DNA of 7,514 bases from JBHHYR01 sp046757585 (GTDB lineage: Bacteria; Desulfobacterota; Binatia; HRBIN30): positions 1 through 7,514 of the forward strand of contig JBHHYR010000195.1 in the NCBI GenBank assembly GCA_046757585.1, given 5' to 3'. Below are positions 1 to 6,599 of the stretch, piece after piece (within the stretch, counting starts at the first letter, position 1; every line of letters begins with the position of its first letter). Made by a program: the position numbers and the translations under genes. The notes under the pieces were generated by a model. The model was not told the DNA's origin, searched no databases, and saw only the letters and a list, made by a program, of their open reading frames with translations.

Positions 1-312
1 CTCCTGATCCTGCTCGCCCCGTTCGCGCCGCACCTCGGCGAGGAACTCTGGGAGGCGCTGGGCCATCCCGCGAGCATCTTTGCGGCACGCTGGCCCAGCT
101 TCGATCCCACCCTCATCGTCGAAGACATGGCCGTGATTGCCGTCCAGGTGAACGGCAAGGTGCGCGGCCGCGTCACGGTACCGCGCAACGCTTCGGAAGC
201 GGACATCGTCGCGGCCGCGCTCGGTGACGCGGCCGTGCAGGCGTACGTCGATGGCAAAGCTATTCGCCGGCGGGTCGTGGTGCCGGGCCGCCTCGTCAAT
301 TTGGTTGTATAG
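1..312 (+). CDS. leuS: Leucyl-tRNA synthetase, C-terminal end (partial)
   Basis: This is the last 103 codons of leucyl-tRNA synthetase, the cytoplasmic class I enzyme that charges tRNA-Leu. The reading frame is open from base 1 and ends in TAG at 310-312. The first ~40 residues (LLILLAPFAPHLGEELW, then ARWPSFDP) match the end of the anticodon-binding helical domain. The rest (VQVNGKVRGRVTVP, an acidic helix, then YVDGKAIRRRVVVPGRLVNLVV) is the small C-terminal domain that contacts the tRNA; E. coli LeuS ends almost identically in VQVNGKVRAKITVP and VPGKLLNLVV. The HIGH and KMSKS catalytic motifs lie upstream of the window. lptE follows after only two bases, as expected for one operon. The ATG at 127 is internal, not a start. 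Confidence 0.95.
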   Translation, partial: LLILLAPFAPHLGEELWEALGHPASIFAARWPSFDPTLIVEDMAVIAVQVNGKVRGRVTVPRNASEADIVAAALGDAAVQAYVDGKAIRRRVVVPGRLVNLVV

Positions 313-314
313 TT

Positions 315-899
315 GTGCGGCGTCTCGCGTGCATCGTCCTGATCGTGGTTAGCGGCTGCGGCTACCACCTGTCGGGTGACGAATCCAGCCTACCGGAGGA
401 TGTCCAGTCCTTGAGCGTGGGCACGTTGGTCAACCGATCGCGCGAGTTCGGACTGGCCAAGACGCTGGCCTTCGCCTTCGAGCGCGAGATTCATGAGCGA
501 GGTCACTTCCGCATGGAGGAAGAGCCGGGAGCCGGCGATGCCGTGCTCAGCGGGATCATCCGCGACGTGAGCGTACGCCCAGTGTCCTTCGACGCGAATG
601 ACATGGCGCTGCAATACGCGATCGTGCTGACGTTGGATCTCACGCTCACCCGCCAGCGTGACGGCAAGATCTTGTGGTCCGTCAGTGACCTGCGCGAAGC
701 GGACGAGTACAGCGCCAACGCCCGCGTCGTCGTGACGAGCTCCTCGCAGTTCCAGCAAGGCACCCTGGGGGCCGCGGACGTCCGTAGCCCCCAGTTCAAC
801 AACATCGAGTTGGCGGAAACCGAACGCCGCACGGCACTCGCCCGGCTGCTCAGGCACGCGGCACGCGACGTGTACAACCAGATGGTCGAGGAGTTTTGA
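315..899 (+). CDS. lptE: LPS-assembly outer-membrane lipoprotein LptE
   Basis: A 194-residue lipoprotein that I assign to LptE, the partner that plugs the LptD beta-barrel and helps insert lipopolysaccharide into the outer leaflet. The start is a GTG two bases after the leuS stop, so translation is probably coupled. Residues 1-14 form a short signal (MRRLACIVLIVVSG) with lipobox V12-S13-G14-C15, and the mature protein opens C-GYHLSG, the typical LptE N-terminus. The body has the expected pattern: a segment like LPEDVQSLSVGTLVNRSREFGL, a helix with ExxIHERG, beta strands (AVLSGIIRDVSVRPVSF, YAIVLTLDLTLTRQRDGKILWS), then a C-terminal helix containing AETERRTALARLLRHAARDVYNQMVE. Length and position after leuS fit the family. 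The family diverges strongly, so the call rests on the lipobox, the GYHL start, the topology and gene order. Confidence 0.9.
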   Translation: MRRLACIVLIVVSGCGYHLSGDESSLPEDVQSLSVGTLVNRSREFGLAKTLAFAFEREIHERGHFRMEEEPGAGDAVLSGIIRDVSVRPVSFDANDMALQYAIVLTLDLTLTRQRDGKILWSVSDLREADEYSANARVVVTSSSQFQQGTLGAADVRSPQFNNIELAETERRTALARLLRHAARDVYNQMVEEF

Positions 900-952
900 G
901 ACGCGCGGGAGCGGCGGGGCGACACGGCCCACCCGCGGCGGGATGTCGAGCG

Positions 953-1117
953 AGCAGTCCGTTGAAAAACAGGCGCCGTAGCCAGGGCGAGGGATTGTCC
1001 GTCAGATCGAGGCGCCGAACTGGAGGCAAATCGGGTGACTGTGTTGAGGATTCGGTAACGCACAGCTGGTGGAAAGTAGCCGCCCGCAGCAGGGGCCCCG
1101 TCTTCCGACGGGCTGCT
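953..1117. repeat. MITE-like element with 25-bp imperfect terminal inverted repeats
   Basis: A 165-bp stretch bounded by inverted ends. Bases 953-977 and the reverse complement of 1093-1117 agree at 18 of 25 positions; both begin AGCAG. In the outer 21 positions all five differences are transitions. The interior has no convincing ORF and carries a repeated AGGCGCCG (971-978 and 1011-1018). The left end, with TCCGTTGAAAAAC, resembles intergenic repeat families I recall ending in TTTTTCAACGGACTG in deltaproteobacteria-like genomes; that is memory, not a search. No target-site duplication is visible. The right end supplies the last two bases of the rpsT stop codon and contains a smaller hairpin. 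It sits where holA would be expected. It could be a non-autonomous transposable element, a REP-like repeat, or a paired RNA structure. Confidence 0.6.
1088..1117 (-). terminator. Hairpin at the 3' end of rpsT, possible terminator
   Basis: Read on the minus strand immediately after the rpsT stop codon, the sequence forms AGCAG-CCCGTC-GGAA-GACGGG-(GCCC bulge)-CTGCT. That is 11 base pairs with a GNRA-type GGAA tetraloop. No run of T follows, so it is not a canonical intrinsic terminator; it may stabilise the rpsT mRNA 3' end or act with Rho. It lies inside the right terminal repeat of the 953-1117 element. Confidence 0.4.
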
Positions 1118-1388
1118 AGGACGTCTTCAAGGCGGCAACTTGCCGGCTCAACCGGGCAATGCGCCGCGCGGCGTTGTTGCGATGGAGCACTCCCTTCGTG
1201 ACTGCTTTGCCGAGGGTTTTCATGACCGTACGCAGCTGCGTGTCCGCGGCCGTGCTGTCCTTGCCAGCGATGACCGTACGCAGCTCGCGAACCGCATGAC
1301 GCACGTGTGTGCGCACGACGTGATTGCGCGCGGCGCGCTTGACGCTCTGGCGGTGACGCTTCATTGCAGACTTGTGACGCTGGGCCAA
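1116..1388 (-). CDS. rpsT: 30S ribosomal protein S20
   Basis: A 90-residue, highly basic protein matching bacterial ribosomal protein S20, which binds 16S rRNA in the small subunit early in assembly. The N-terminus MAQRHKSAMKRHRQSVKRAARN has the family pattern of KSAxKRxRQSxKR followed by RN, and the C-terminal part KAVTKGVLHRNNAARRIARLSRQ matches the conserved third helix (KGVIHKNKAARxKSRL in relatives). The start is TTG at 1386-1388, chosen because the family begins MA and a strong Shine-Dalgarno GAGGAGG (minus strand, about 1396-1402) lies 7 bases upstream. E. coli rpsT also uses UUG and is autoregulated through its weak start, so similar control is possible here. It is transcribed divergently from murJ. 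Its stop codon overlaps the end of the inverted-repeat element. Confidence 0.96.
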   Translation of the reverse strand: MAQRHKSAMKRHRQSVKRAARNHVVRTHVRHAVRELRTVIAGKDSTAADTQLRTVMKTLGKAVTKGVLHRNNAARRIARLSRQVAALKTS

Positions 1389-1422
1389 GTCGCTTCCTCC
1401 TCACAGTGTTGCGCGCTTGGGT

Positions 1423-1446
1423 AGCATAGCAGCTGCGGACCGTCAA
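1423..1446 (-). promoter_or_regulatory. Candidate rpsT promoter (extended -10)
   Basis: On the minus strand, 35 bases before the rpsT start codon, TATGCT (1423-1428) is preceded by TGC, giving an extended -10 element of the TGnTATnnT type. A TTGACG lies at 1441-1446 but only 12 bases away, too close for a normal -35, so the extended -10 would carry recognition. The same bases read TAGCAT on the plus strand, a possible -10 for murJ with no good -35. Confidence 0.35.
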
Positions 1447-1493
1447 ACCAGGCCAACGGCACAGCGGTGACGATGTCGATGCAGCGGGGCAAA

Positions 1494-3146
1494 ATGAGTG
1501 AGAATCAGGAGATCGCCCGCGCAGCGGGGCTCGTGGGGCTCTTGACCCTCTTCAGCCGCGTCGCCGGTCTGGTGCGGGACGCAGTGGTTGGCTATTACTT
1601 CGGGACCGGGTTGGCGGCGGACGCGTTCTTTGTCGCCTTTCGCACGCCGAATCTGTTGCGTCGCTTCGTCGCGGAAGGCGCGATGAGCACGGCGTTCATC
1701 CCCGTCTTCACCGATTACCTGACCAATCGCTCGCGTAAGGAAGCCGTCGACGCGGCGTCGGCGCTCACCACCTTGATGGCTGTCGGCCTTGCCGTGCTCG
1801 CACTCGCCGGTGTCCTGTTCGCCCCCGCTTGGGTCACCTTCTTCGCGCCTGGCTTCGTGGGTGAGCCGGGCAAGTTCGCGTTGACTGTCACGCTGACCCG
1901 GTGGGTGTTCCCCTATATTTTCCTGATCAGCCTGGTCGCTCTAGCGTCGGGCATTCTCAACTCGCTGCGGCACTTCGCGGCGCCAGCGATGTCGCCGATT
2001 CTGCTGAATCTGTCGATGATCGGGGCAGCGGTCTTCCTCTGCCCGCGGCTCGCCACGCCGGTGAAAGGGTTGGCGTATGGGGTGATCCTCGGAGGCGCCC
2101 TGCAGCTGATGTTGCAGGTGCCGCCGCTGCTGCGGCATGGCATTCGAATCCTGCCGCGATGGAACCCTCGGCACGAGGCAGTGCGCCGGGCCATGCGTTT
2201 GATGGTGCCGATGGTCTTTGGCGCAGCGGTGTACCAGATCAACGTCATGGTTGACACGATCCTGGCCTCGGTCCTGCCAAGTGGGAGTGTCTCGTACCTC
2301 TGGTACGCTGGTCGGGTTTTCGAGTTTCCACTCGGGATCTTTGCGGTTGCGTTGGGCACAGCGGCGCTGCCGAGCTTTTCGGCGCAGGCCGCACGCGGCG
2401 CCTACGGCGAGTTGCGGCGCAGCCTACAGTTCTCGATCCGTACGGCGAATCTGATCGCCGTACCGGCGACAGTGGGGATCATGGTGCTGGCGACGCCCAT
2501 CACCTCAGTGCTCTTTCAGCGCGGGGCGTTCGGCTACGAGCAGGCGGTGCTGACCGCCCACGCCCTCTTCGCCTTTGCCCTGGGACTCTGGTCGGTCTCC
2601 ATGGTCCGGCTGATCGTGCCGGCGTTCTATGCCATGGAGGATACCCGCACACCCGTGATGACCGCCGCTGCCGCGTTCGTGGCCAACTGCGGTTTCAGTC
2701 TGCTCTTGATGGGCCCGGTCGCAGCCACCGGCGAGTCGCGCCTCGCCGCCGGCATCGCCACCCTGACACAGACGATGTCGGTGTTCGACTTGCGCCACGC
2801 AGGCCTGGCACTGTCGACCTCCCTGGCGGCGACGGTGAACCTCGTCTTGCTTGTTGCTGTCTTGCGGCGGCGGCTCGGTGGGCTGCGTCTTGGGCTGCTG
2901 CCGTCGTTCGCCCGCAGCCTGGCAGCCTCCGTCGTGATGATTCCGGCGGTCCACTACGTCGCTGGACTGACCCAGTGGTCACAGCCTGGCCATCTCCTGG
3001 CGCACGCTGGGGTGCTTTTGGCCGCGGTGGCCGTTGGTATCCTGGTGTTCCTGGTGGTTATTGTTGCGCTGCGAGGAGATGAGGTGCAGGCAGCCTCCCG
3101 CTTGCTGCGCCGGCGCCTGGTGCGACAGCGAGACCCACAGCAGTAG
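1494..3146 (+). CDS. murJ: Lipid II flippase MurJ
   Basis: A 550-residue polytopic inner-membrane protein of the MurJ/MviN family (MOP superfamily), which flips lipid II across the cytoplasmic membrane for peptidoglycan synthesis. Numbering from ATG 1494, R22 (FSRVAG), R28 (VRDA), D43 (ADAFFVAF), R56 (NLLRR), R274 and E277 (GRVFEFPLG) align with E. coli R18, R24, D39, R52, R270 and E273, all at a constant offset of four. E. coli has Asp before the last Arg; here it is G273. Hydrophobic segments along the whole length fit 14 transmembrane helices. The usual loop MGP-x-GLALATSLAAT is expanded at residues about 409-435, making the protein longer than the ~510 residues of E. coli. I chose ATG 1494 because it fits the family N-terminus; GTG 1467 and ATG 1473 are in-frame alternatives and no start has a strong ribosome site. 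It diverges from rpsT and converges with mazG. Confidence 0.95.
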   Translation: MSENQEIARAAGLVGLLTLFSRVAGLVRDAVVGYYFGTGLAADAFFVAFRTPNLLRRFVAEGAMSTAFIPVFTDYLTNRSRKEAVDAASALTTLMAVGLAVLALAGVLFAPAWVTFFAPGFVGEPGKFALTVTLTRWVFPYIFLISLVALASGILNSLRHFAAPAMSPILLNLSMIGAAVFLCPRLATPVKGLAYGVILGGALQLMLQVPPLLRHGIRILPRWNPRHEAVRRAMRLMVPMVFGAAVYQINVMVDTILASVLPSGSVSYLWYAGRVFEFPLGIFAVALGTAALPSFSAQAARGAYGELRRSLQFSIRTANLIAVPATVGIMVLATPITSVLFQRGAFGYEQAVLTAHALFAFALGLWSVSMVRLIVPAFYAMEDTRTPVMTAAAAFVANCGFSLLLMGPVAATGESRLAAGIATLTQTMSVFDLRHAGLALSTSLAATVNLVLLVAVLRRRLGGLRLGLLPSFARSLAASVVMIPAVHYVAGLTQWSQPGHLLAHAGVLLAAVAVGILVFLVVIVALRGDEVQAASRLLRRRLVRQRDPQQ

Positions 3147-3171
3147 GCTTGCTGCGAGAATCGGTTCGCCC

Positions 3172-3957
3172 TCAGACTTTGCTCTTGGCCTCGTCCCAGA
3201 GGACGTTCATCTCGTGTGCGGGCGTCAGCTGTAGCTCCTGCTGGCGTTCAGCCAGGCGCTCTTCGATATAACGAAATCGGCGGACGAAACGGTCGCTCGC
3301 ACGTTGCAACGCGTCCTCGGCGTGCAGGTGAAGGTGGCGCCCGAGTGAAGTCAGTGCGAACAGCACGTCGCCCAACTCCGCCTCCACGTCGGATGCGCTG
3401 CCGTGCTCAATCGCGGCTTCGAGCTCCGCAACTTCTTCTCGCAGCTTGTCCAGGACGCCACTCGGCCCCTGCCAATCGAAACCGACGCGCGAAGCCTTTT
3501 CGCTCAAGCGATGCGCCCGCAGCAGCGCAGGAAGTGCACGGGGTACGCCCGCCACGGTGGAACGGTCTTCGTGATGCTTGCGCTCGTCGGCTTTGATACG
3601 CGCCCAGTTCCGCAGCACCTCGGCAGAGTCCTTGACGGCGGTGTCGCTGAAAACGTGCGGGTGGCGGCGGATCATCTTTTCGGTGATCCCGTGGATCACG
3701 TCTTCGATGGTGAACAGCCCTTCCTCACGTGCCATCTCCGTGTGGAAGATGACCTGGAGCAGCAAGTCTCCGAGTTCCGCCCGCAGTTCATCGATGTTGT
3801 TGTTCTCGATGGCTTCGGCGACTTCGTAGGCTTCTTCAATGAGGTAGGGCTTGATTGACGCGCGCGTCTGCTCCCGGTCCCACGGACAGCCACCGGGTCC
3901 GCGGAGCCGCTCCATGATGTGCACGAGTTCTACGAACGCTTCACCAGCAGCCATCAT
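3172..3957 (-). CDS. mazG: Nucleoside triphosphate pyrophosphohydrolase MazG
   Basis: A 261-residue two-domain MazG, a cytoplasmic all-alpha NTP pyrophosphatase that hydrolyses (d)NTPs to monophosphate and pyrophosphate, cleaning non-canonical nucleotides from the pool and, in E. coli, affecting ppGpp-dependent survival. Both tandem domains keep the metal-binding signature EExxE...ExxD: E41, E42, E45 with E61 and D64, and E174, E175, E178 with E194 and D197. The family opening LRGPGGCPWDREQT (18-31), RRHPHVF (97-103) and WARIKADER (118-126) are present, as is the KASRVGFDW segment (154-162) before the second domain. Length matches E. coli MazG (263). An in-frame TAG lies three codons upstream of the ATG at 3957, fixing the limit; no clear Shine-Dalgarno is seen. 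It converges on murJ with 25 bases between the genes, and is separated from the propeller gene upstream by 120 bases. Confidence 0.96.
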   Translation of the reverse strand: MMAAGEAFVELVHIMERLRGPGGCPWDREQTRASIKPYLIEEAYEVAEAIENNNIDELRAELGDLLLQVIFHTEMAREEGLFTIEDVIHGITEKMIRRHPHVFSDTAVKDSAEVLRNWARIKADERKHHEDRSTVAGVPRALPALLRAHRLSEKASRVGFDWQGPSGVLDKLREEVAELEAAIEHGSASDVEAELGDVLFALTSLGRHLHLHAEDALQRASDRFVRRFRYIEERLAERQQELQLTPAHEMNVLWDEAKSKV

Positions 3958-4077
3958 TTCTGGCTAGCGTACGCCTTGTGCCGAGTCAACGTACTGGCAG
4001 CGGCGGATACTATCCCGACTCGGACGCACGCGAGTGGTCCCGGCGGAATCGCCAGTATGGGCTCTGCCTGGGCGACC

Positions 4078-5661
4078 TTACGGCGCTTCGTCTCGCACCG
4101 CCACGAGGCCGTTGAAGACGCCCGAGTAGCCCGTACCGTCCGGACCGATCGTGATAGGTGCCCAGAGGTTGTCATAGCCCCAGCCGGTGCCAGTGAGAAC
4201 CTTGTAAACGGTTCGACCCGTCTCGAAGTCGATCGCGGTAAAGTACCACGCATCCACACCCCAGGGTTGTGGGTCTTTCGTGTAGACGTAGACGAGGCCG
4301 TTGCGACGGGAGAGCTTTGGAACGCATGATGGAGCCCGTTCGTGGCTCACCCAGATAGTGCGGCAGTGGGAGCGGTCCTCGCTGATGTCGACGCGCGCGA
4401 TCCCGCCTACGGTCGCTTTGCCAAATAAGAGGCTGGTGAAATTCCGGTACCCATAGTTGTTCTCGACGATCACCGAATTGCCGAAGCCGATGAGGGAGTT
4501 GTCAGTGGCGCTGTGCCCCTTCTCGAACACCGGCACTTTGCACAATGTCCGGTGCGCGGTGAAGTCGGGAGTGCGATTGATGAAAAGGACGTCGGTGGGA
4601 TCTGCCCCGTCGGCGATCACCACGAGGTCATCCCCGATGAGGGTCGGTGATGTACCGGAGCCGAGGTTGATCTGACCGGGGCGCGCTGCAGCTGCCCGGG
4701 TGTATGCTTCGCGCCACTTGACCCTCGGCGTCCCGTCACTGCCCCGCCGGAAGCCATACATGGCGTAGTCCGAGACGATATAGACGCCACCCGCAGCCAC
4801 TGCGAAGGAGTTCTGGATTTCTTCCCCGTCGAGCTGGATGGTCCTCACGGTACCGGTCGCTGGGTCAACGGTGCCCACGATGCCGTAGCGCGAGACCCAC
4901 CAATAGTACCCGTCCCAGTCCGGCAGGACGGCGGTGACGGCGTCACATCGGCCTCGTGGAAACAGGTGGTGCGGAAAGGAGAAGCAGTCGCGTTGCGACA
5001 GGTAGCCCGCCAAGGGGTAGGAGGCTTCGTCCACCAGTTTGAGCCCCTGCTCGGTCTCGTGGATCCCGATGATCCGCAGCGTTTGGTGGGCGTCGACGAG
5101 GACGATGCGGTCGCGGTTGTCAAGAAAGAAATACGCGCCGCCCGAGGTGTCGGTGAAGATCTTCTGGAGATCAAACGTCAGGGCTGCCTGCCACGTGCTT
5201 GCGCGGGGTGGGAGCTTCAGCGACGTGTACTCCCCAAGCGTACGGGGATCGAGGACGCGCAAGTTGAACGCGCTGAAACCGCCGCACACCGTGACGATGC
5301 GCCCCCGCGCATCGAACGTGAGCGCGGCGCACAGGCCGCCGAGCGGGGCGTACGCCGCCGACGTCACCGTGGGATTCTTGCCGAGGGGCCCACTTGCCGC
5401 GTACGTCCCAGACGCATACGAGTCCCCGTGCATGTTGTTCGCCCCGTGTGCGGCCATGTAGGGGTGCTGCGGCGGCGGTGTCCCGGCCACCGGTTTCGGG
5501 GCCTGCGGGCGCCCGACGTATGCCTTGACCAGACTTCTCCCGTACCAGTTGGGAACCGCCCGGGCAGCAGGAACATCCCCAGCGCGGGCTGCTTCACAGC
5601 CGATCATCCCCACCAGCACAACCACGGCGCATCTCACTGCAGAGAGCCGCTGCCAGCCCAT
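4078..5661 (-). CDS. Secreted beta-propeller-like protein of unknown function
   Basis: A 527-residue exported protein with no function I can name. From ATG 5661, residues 1-27 form a signal peptide (MGWQRLSAVRC, hydrophobic VVVLVGMIG, then an ARA-G cleavage site); MIGC at 19-22 could instead be a weak lipobox. A Pro-rich linker (51-64) leads to a motif HPYMAAHGANNMHGDSY (66-82). The rest repeats short strand units such as LTFDARGRIVTVCGG, GAYFFLDNRDRIVLVDA, GIVGTVDPATGTVRTIQL, NGLVYVYTKD and AIDFETGRTVYKVL, each ending in a D-x-x-T-G or DPxT turn, as in PQQ-like or NHL beta-propellers. Several cysteines (GGLC, VTVCGG, QRDCF, GRCDA, SHCR, PSCVP) could form disulfides in the periplasm. I recall secreted actinobacterial hypothetical proteins with a similar motif, unverified. 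A TTG at 5685 is an alternative start. It lies 48 bases downstream of the GFA gene on the same strand. Confidence 0.8.
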   Translation of the reverse strand: MGWQRLSAVRCAVVVLVGMIGCEAARAGDVPAARAVPNWYGRSLVKAYVGRPQAPKPVAGTPPPQHPYMAAHGANNMHGDSYASGTYAASGPLGKNPTVTSAAYAPLGGLCAALTFDARGRIVTVCGGFSAFNLRVLDPRTLGEYTSLKLPPRASTWQAALTFDLQKIFTDTSGGAYFFLDNRDRIVLVDAHQTLRIIGIHETEQGLKLVDEASYPLAGYLSQRDCFSFPHHLFPRGRCDAVTAVLPDWDGYYWWVSRYGIVGTVDPATGTVRTIQLDGEEIQNSFAVAAGGVYIVSDYAMYGFRRGSDGTPRVKWREAYTRAAAARPGQINLGSGTSPTLIGDDLVVIADGADPTDVLFINRTPDFTAHRTLCKVPVFEKGHSATDNSLIGFGNSVIVENNYGYRNFTSLLFGKATVGGIARVDISEDRSHCRTIWVSHERAPSCVPKLSRRNGLVYVYTKDPQPWGVDAWYFTAIDFETGRTVYKVLTGTGWGYDNLWAPITIGPDGTGYSGVFNGLVAVRDEAP

Positions 5662-5700
5662 GTCAGAGGCCCCAACCCCACTCAAAAGGCTGGTGGTTGT

Positions 5701-5719
5701 CGCCGCTCGCTAGGCGGCG
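5701..5719 (-). terminator. GC hairpin at the end of the GFA gene
   Basis: CGCCGC (5701-5706) and GCGGCG (5714-5719) form a perfect 6-bp stem around a 7-base loop that contains the stop codon of the GFA gene. The nearest T-run (four T) lies about 15 bases further on the minus strand, too far for a standard terminator. It could attenuate read-through into the propeller gene or mean little in DNA this GC-rich. Confidence 0.25.
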
Positions 5720-6129
5720 TCTTCGGGCGGTGGGACCGGCCCCTTCGAGAACTGAGGAAGCCCATCGGTGATGTCGAACCAGGGAGCCTTCTCACTCACC
5801 CAGATATGTGCGCTGGGCCGGATGCCTGGATCTGAATCGAGCGTTCCCGCGCGCACGGTCATGAGATCGGGGGGCTCCGGGAAACGCTTGAAGACCGGCG
5901 ATCCGCACCGTGAGCAGAAATGGCGGCGATTCCCGGGTGACGATTGATGAAAGGACAGGGCGTCCTCTCCAGCCACGATGCGGAAGTCGTCGCAGCGCAC
6001 GAAAATGCTGGTGTTGAGTGACGAGCCAGTCGCCCGCCGGCACTCCTCGCAGTGGCAGTACAAGAGCGCAAGCGGCTCTCCGGTGATCTCGTACCGGACG
6101 GCGCCGCAGAGGCAGTGACCGGTTAGCAC
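5710..6129 (-). CDS. GFA-family zinc-binding protein (CENP-V/GFA domain)
   Basis: A 139-residue protein of the GFA family (Pfam GFA/CENP-V type), whose founding member Gfa from Paracoccus was described as catalysing glutathione plus formaldehyde to S-hydroxymethylglutathione. Most small members have unproven substrates. From GTG 6129 the zinc ligands stand out: C6 and C8 (GHCLCGAVRYE), C25, C27 and C30 (YCHCEECRRATGS), and C72 and C75 (FCSRCGSPVF). The end contains HIWVSEKAPWFDITDGLPQF, the usual family tail. I chose GTG 6129 because GGAAGGA lies 5 bases upstream and because the family starts just before GHCLCG; the frame is open to 6240, but that extension has no family resemblance. No glutathione-dependent dehydrogenase is adjacent, so a role in formaldehyde detoxification is only a possibility. 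The propeller gene follows 48 bases downstream and may share its transcript. Confidence 0.9.
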   Translation of the reverse strand: MLTGHCLCGAVRYEITGEPLALLYCHCEECRRATGSSLNTSIFVRCDDFRIVAGEDALSFHQSSPGNRRHFCSRCGSPVFKRFPEPPDLMTVRAGTLDSDPGIRPSAHIWVSEKAPWFDITDGLPQFSKGPVPPPEDAA

Positions 6130-6599
6130 GCGAGTCCTTCCGGACGCCGCGCAACGAGCCGGGCCCGGGGCGGCCTGGCAATGCGACGAGGCTGCACCAC
6201 GACCGGTGCCTTCCATGAGAAGACCAGTCATGTCAAGCAATCAATCACCCTGCTGCCCCCGGCGCCAGCCAGTGATCGCGTTAGCGATGCGATGGCCCGC
6301 GCACTCTCAGAGAGCTGGGCAAGCCCGCACACAGGATCGCGTCTGCGGCTGGTCGCTGGGTATTGGCTCGAGCCCGGTGCTGAGCATCTGTTCTGTTGAG
6401 TTTTCCAGCGCGTTGCGGTCTTGAAGAGGCGACCCCGTAAGATTGGTCAGGCCAGATGTCGCGTACAACCGGTGTGAATTCGCTTGACAGCGCTTCGGAT
6501 GGGAGCGTATTTGAAACTGGTCAGACAAGCAGCCGCGATGATGGTGGCCGGCCGGTTTCGCCGAGGCGTGTCGTGGGCTGGGGACAGGGGAGAGCGGCG
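6130..6599. other. Gene-free divergent region of about 470 bp
   Basis: I find no convincing gene here: the ORFs crossing it overlap one another, lack ribosome sites and resemble no family. It holds the upstream regions of the GFA gene (leftward) and the molybdoenzyme unit (rightward). Visible structure includes a perfect TTGACA on the minus strand at 6231-6236 without a good -10, a short dyad ATCGC-GTTA-GCGAT at 6275-6288, a 10-bp palindrome GGCTCGAGCC at 6365-6374, and a promoter-like pair at 6484-6513. No tRNA, CRISPR or insertion sequence is seen. Confidence 0.6.
6484..6513 (+). promoter_or_regulatory. Candidate sigma-70 promoter for the molybdoenzyme unit
   Basis: A consensus -35 TTGACA (6484-6489) is followed after 18 bases by TATTTG (6508-6513), which keeps only the first three -10 bases. 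It lies about 85 bases before the small membrane-protein gene. No FNR-type TTGAT-N4-ATCAA box or sigma-54 -24/-12 pair was found nearby, so the expected anaerobic control is not visible. Confidence 0.35.

Noticed and set aside
390..1063. Minus-strand ORFs opposite lptE
   Set aside because: They are shadows of a real lipoprotein gene, with no ribosome site or family resemblance.
896..1201. Plus-strand ORF of 101 codons after lptE, possibly a holA remnant
   Set aside because: It runs through both ends of the inverted-repeat element and into antisense rpsT, and no delta-subunit motif can be recognised.
4018..4035. ACTCG...CGAGT hairpin downstream of the propeller gene as terminator
   Set aside because: The stem is only 5 bp with an 8-base loop and no T-run on either strand.
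4966..5835. Long plus-strand ORF (289 codons) opposite the propeller gene
   Set aside because: It is antisense to a gene with a signal peptide and repeat units, crosses into the GFA gene, and is rich in Arg, Pro and Gly, typical of GC-rich shadow frames.
6130..6240. N-terminal extension of the GFA protein to 6240
   Set aside because: A GGAAGGA ribosome site precedes GTG 6129, and the GFA domain begins right after it; the extra 37 residues look like translated noncoding sequence.
6456..6599. Longer start (ATG 6456) for the small membrane protein
   Set aside because: It would place the start upstream of the candidate promoter at 6484-6513, lacks a ribosome site, and adds only low-complexity polar sequence; ATG 6600 has a good site.
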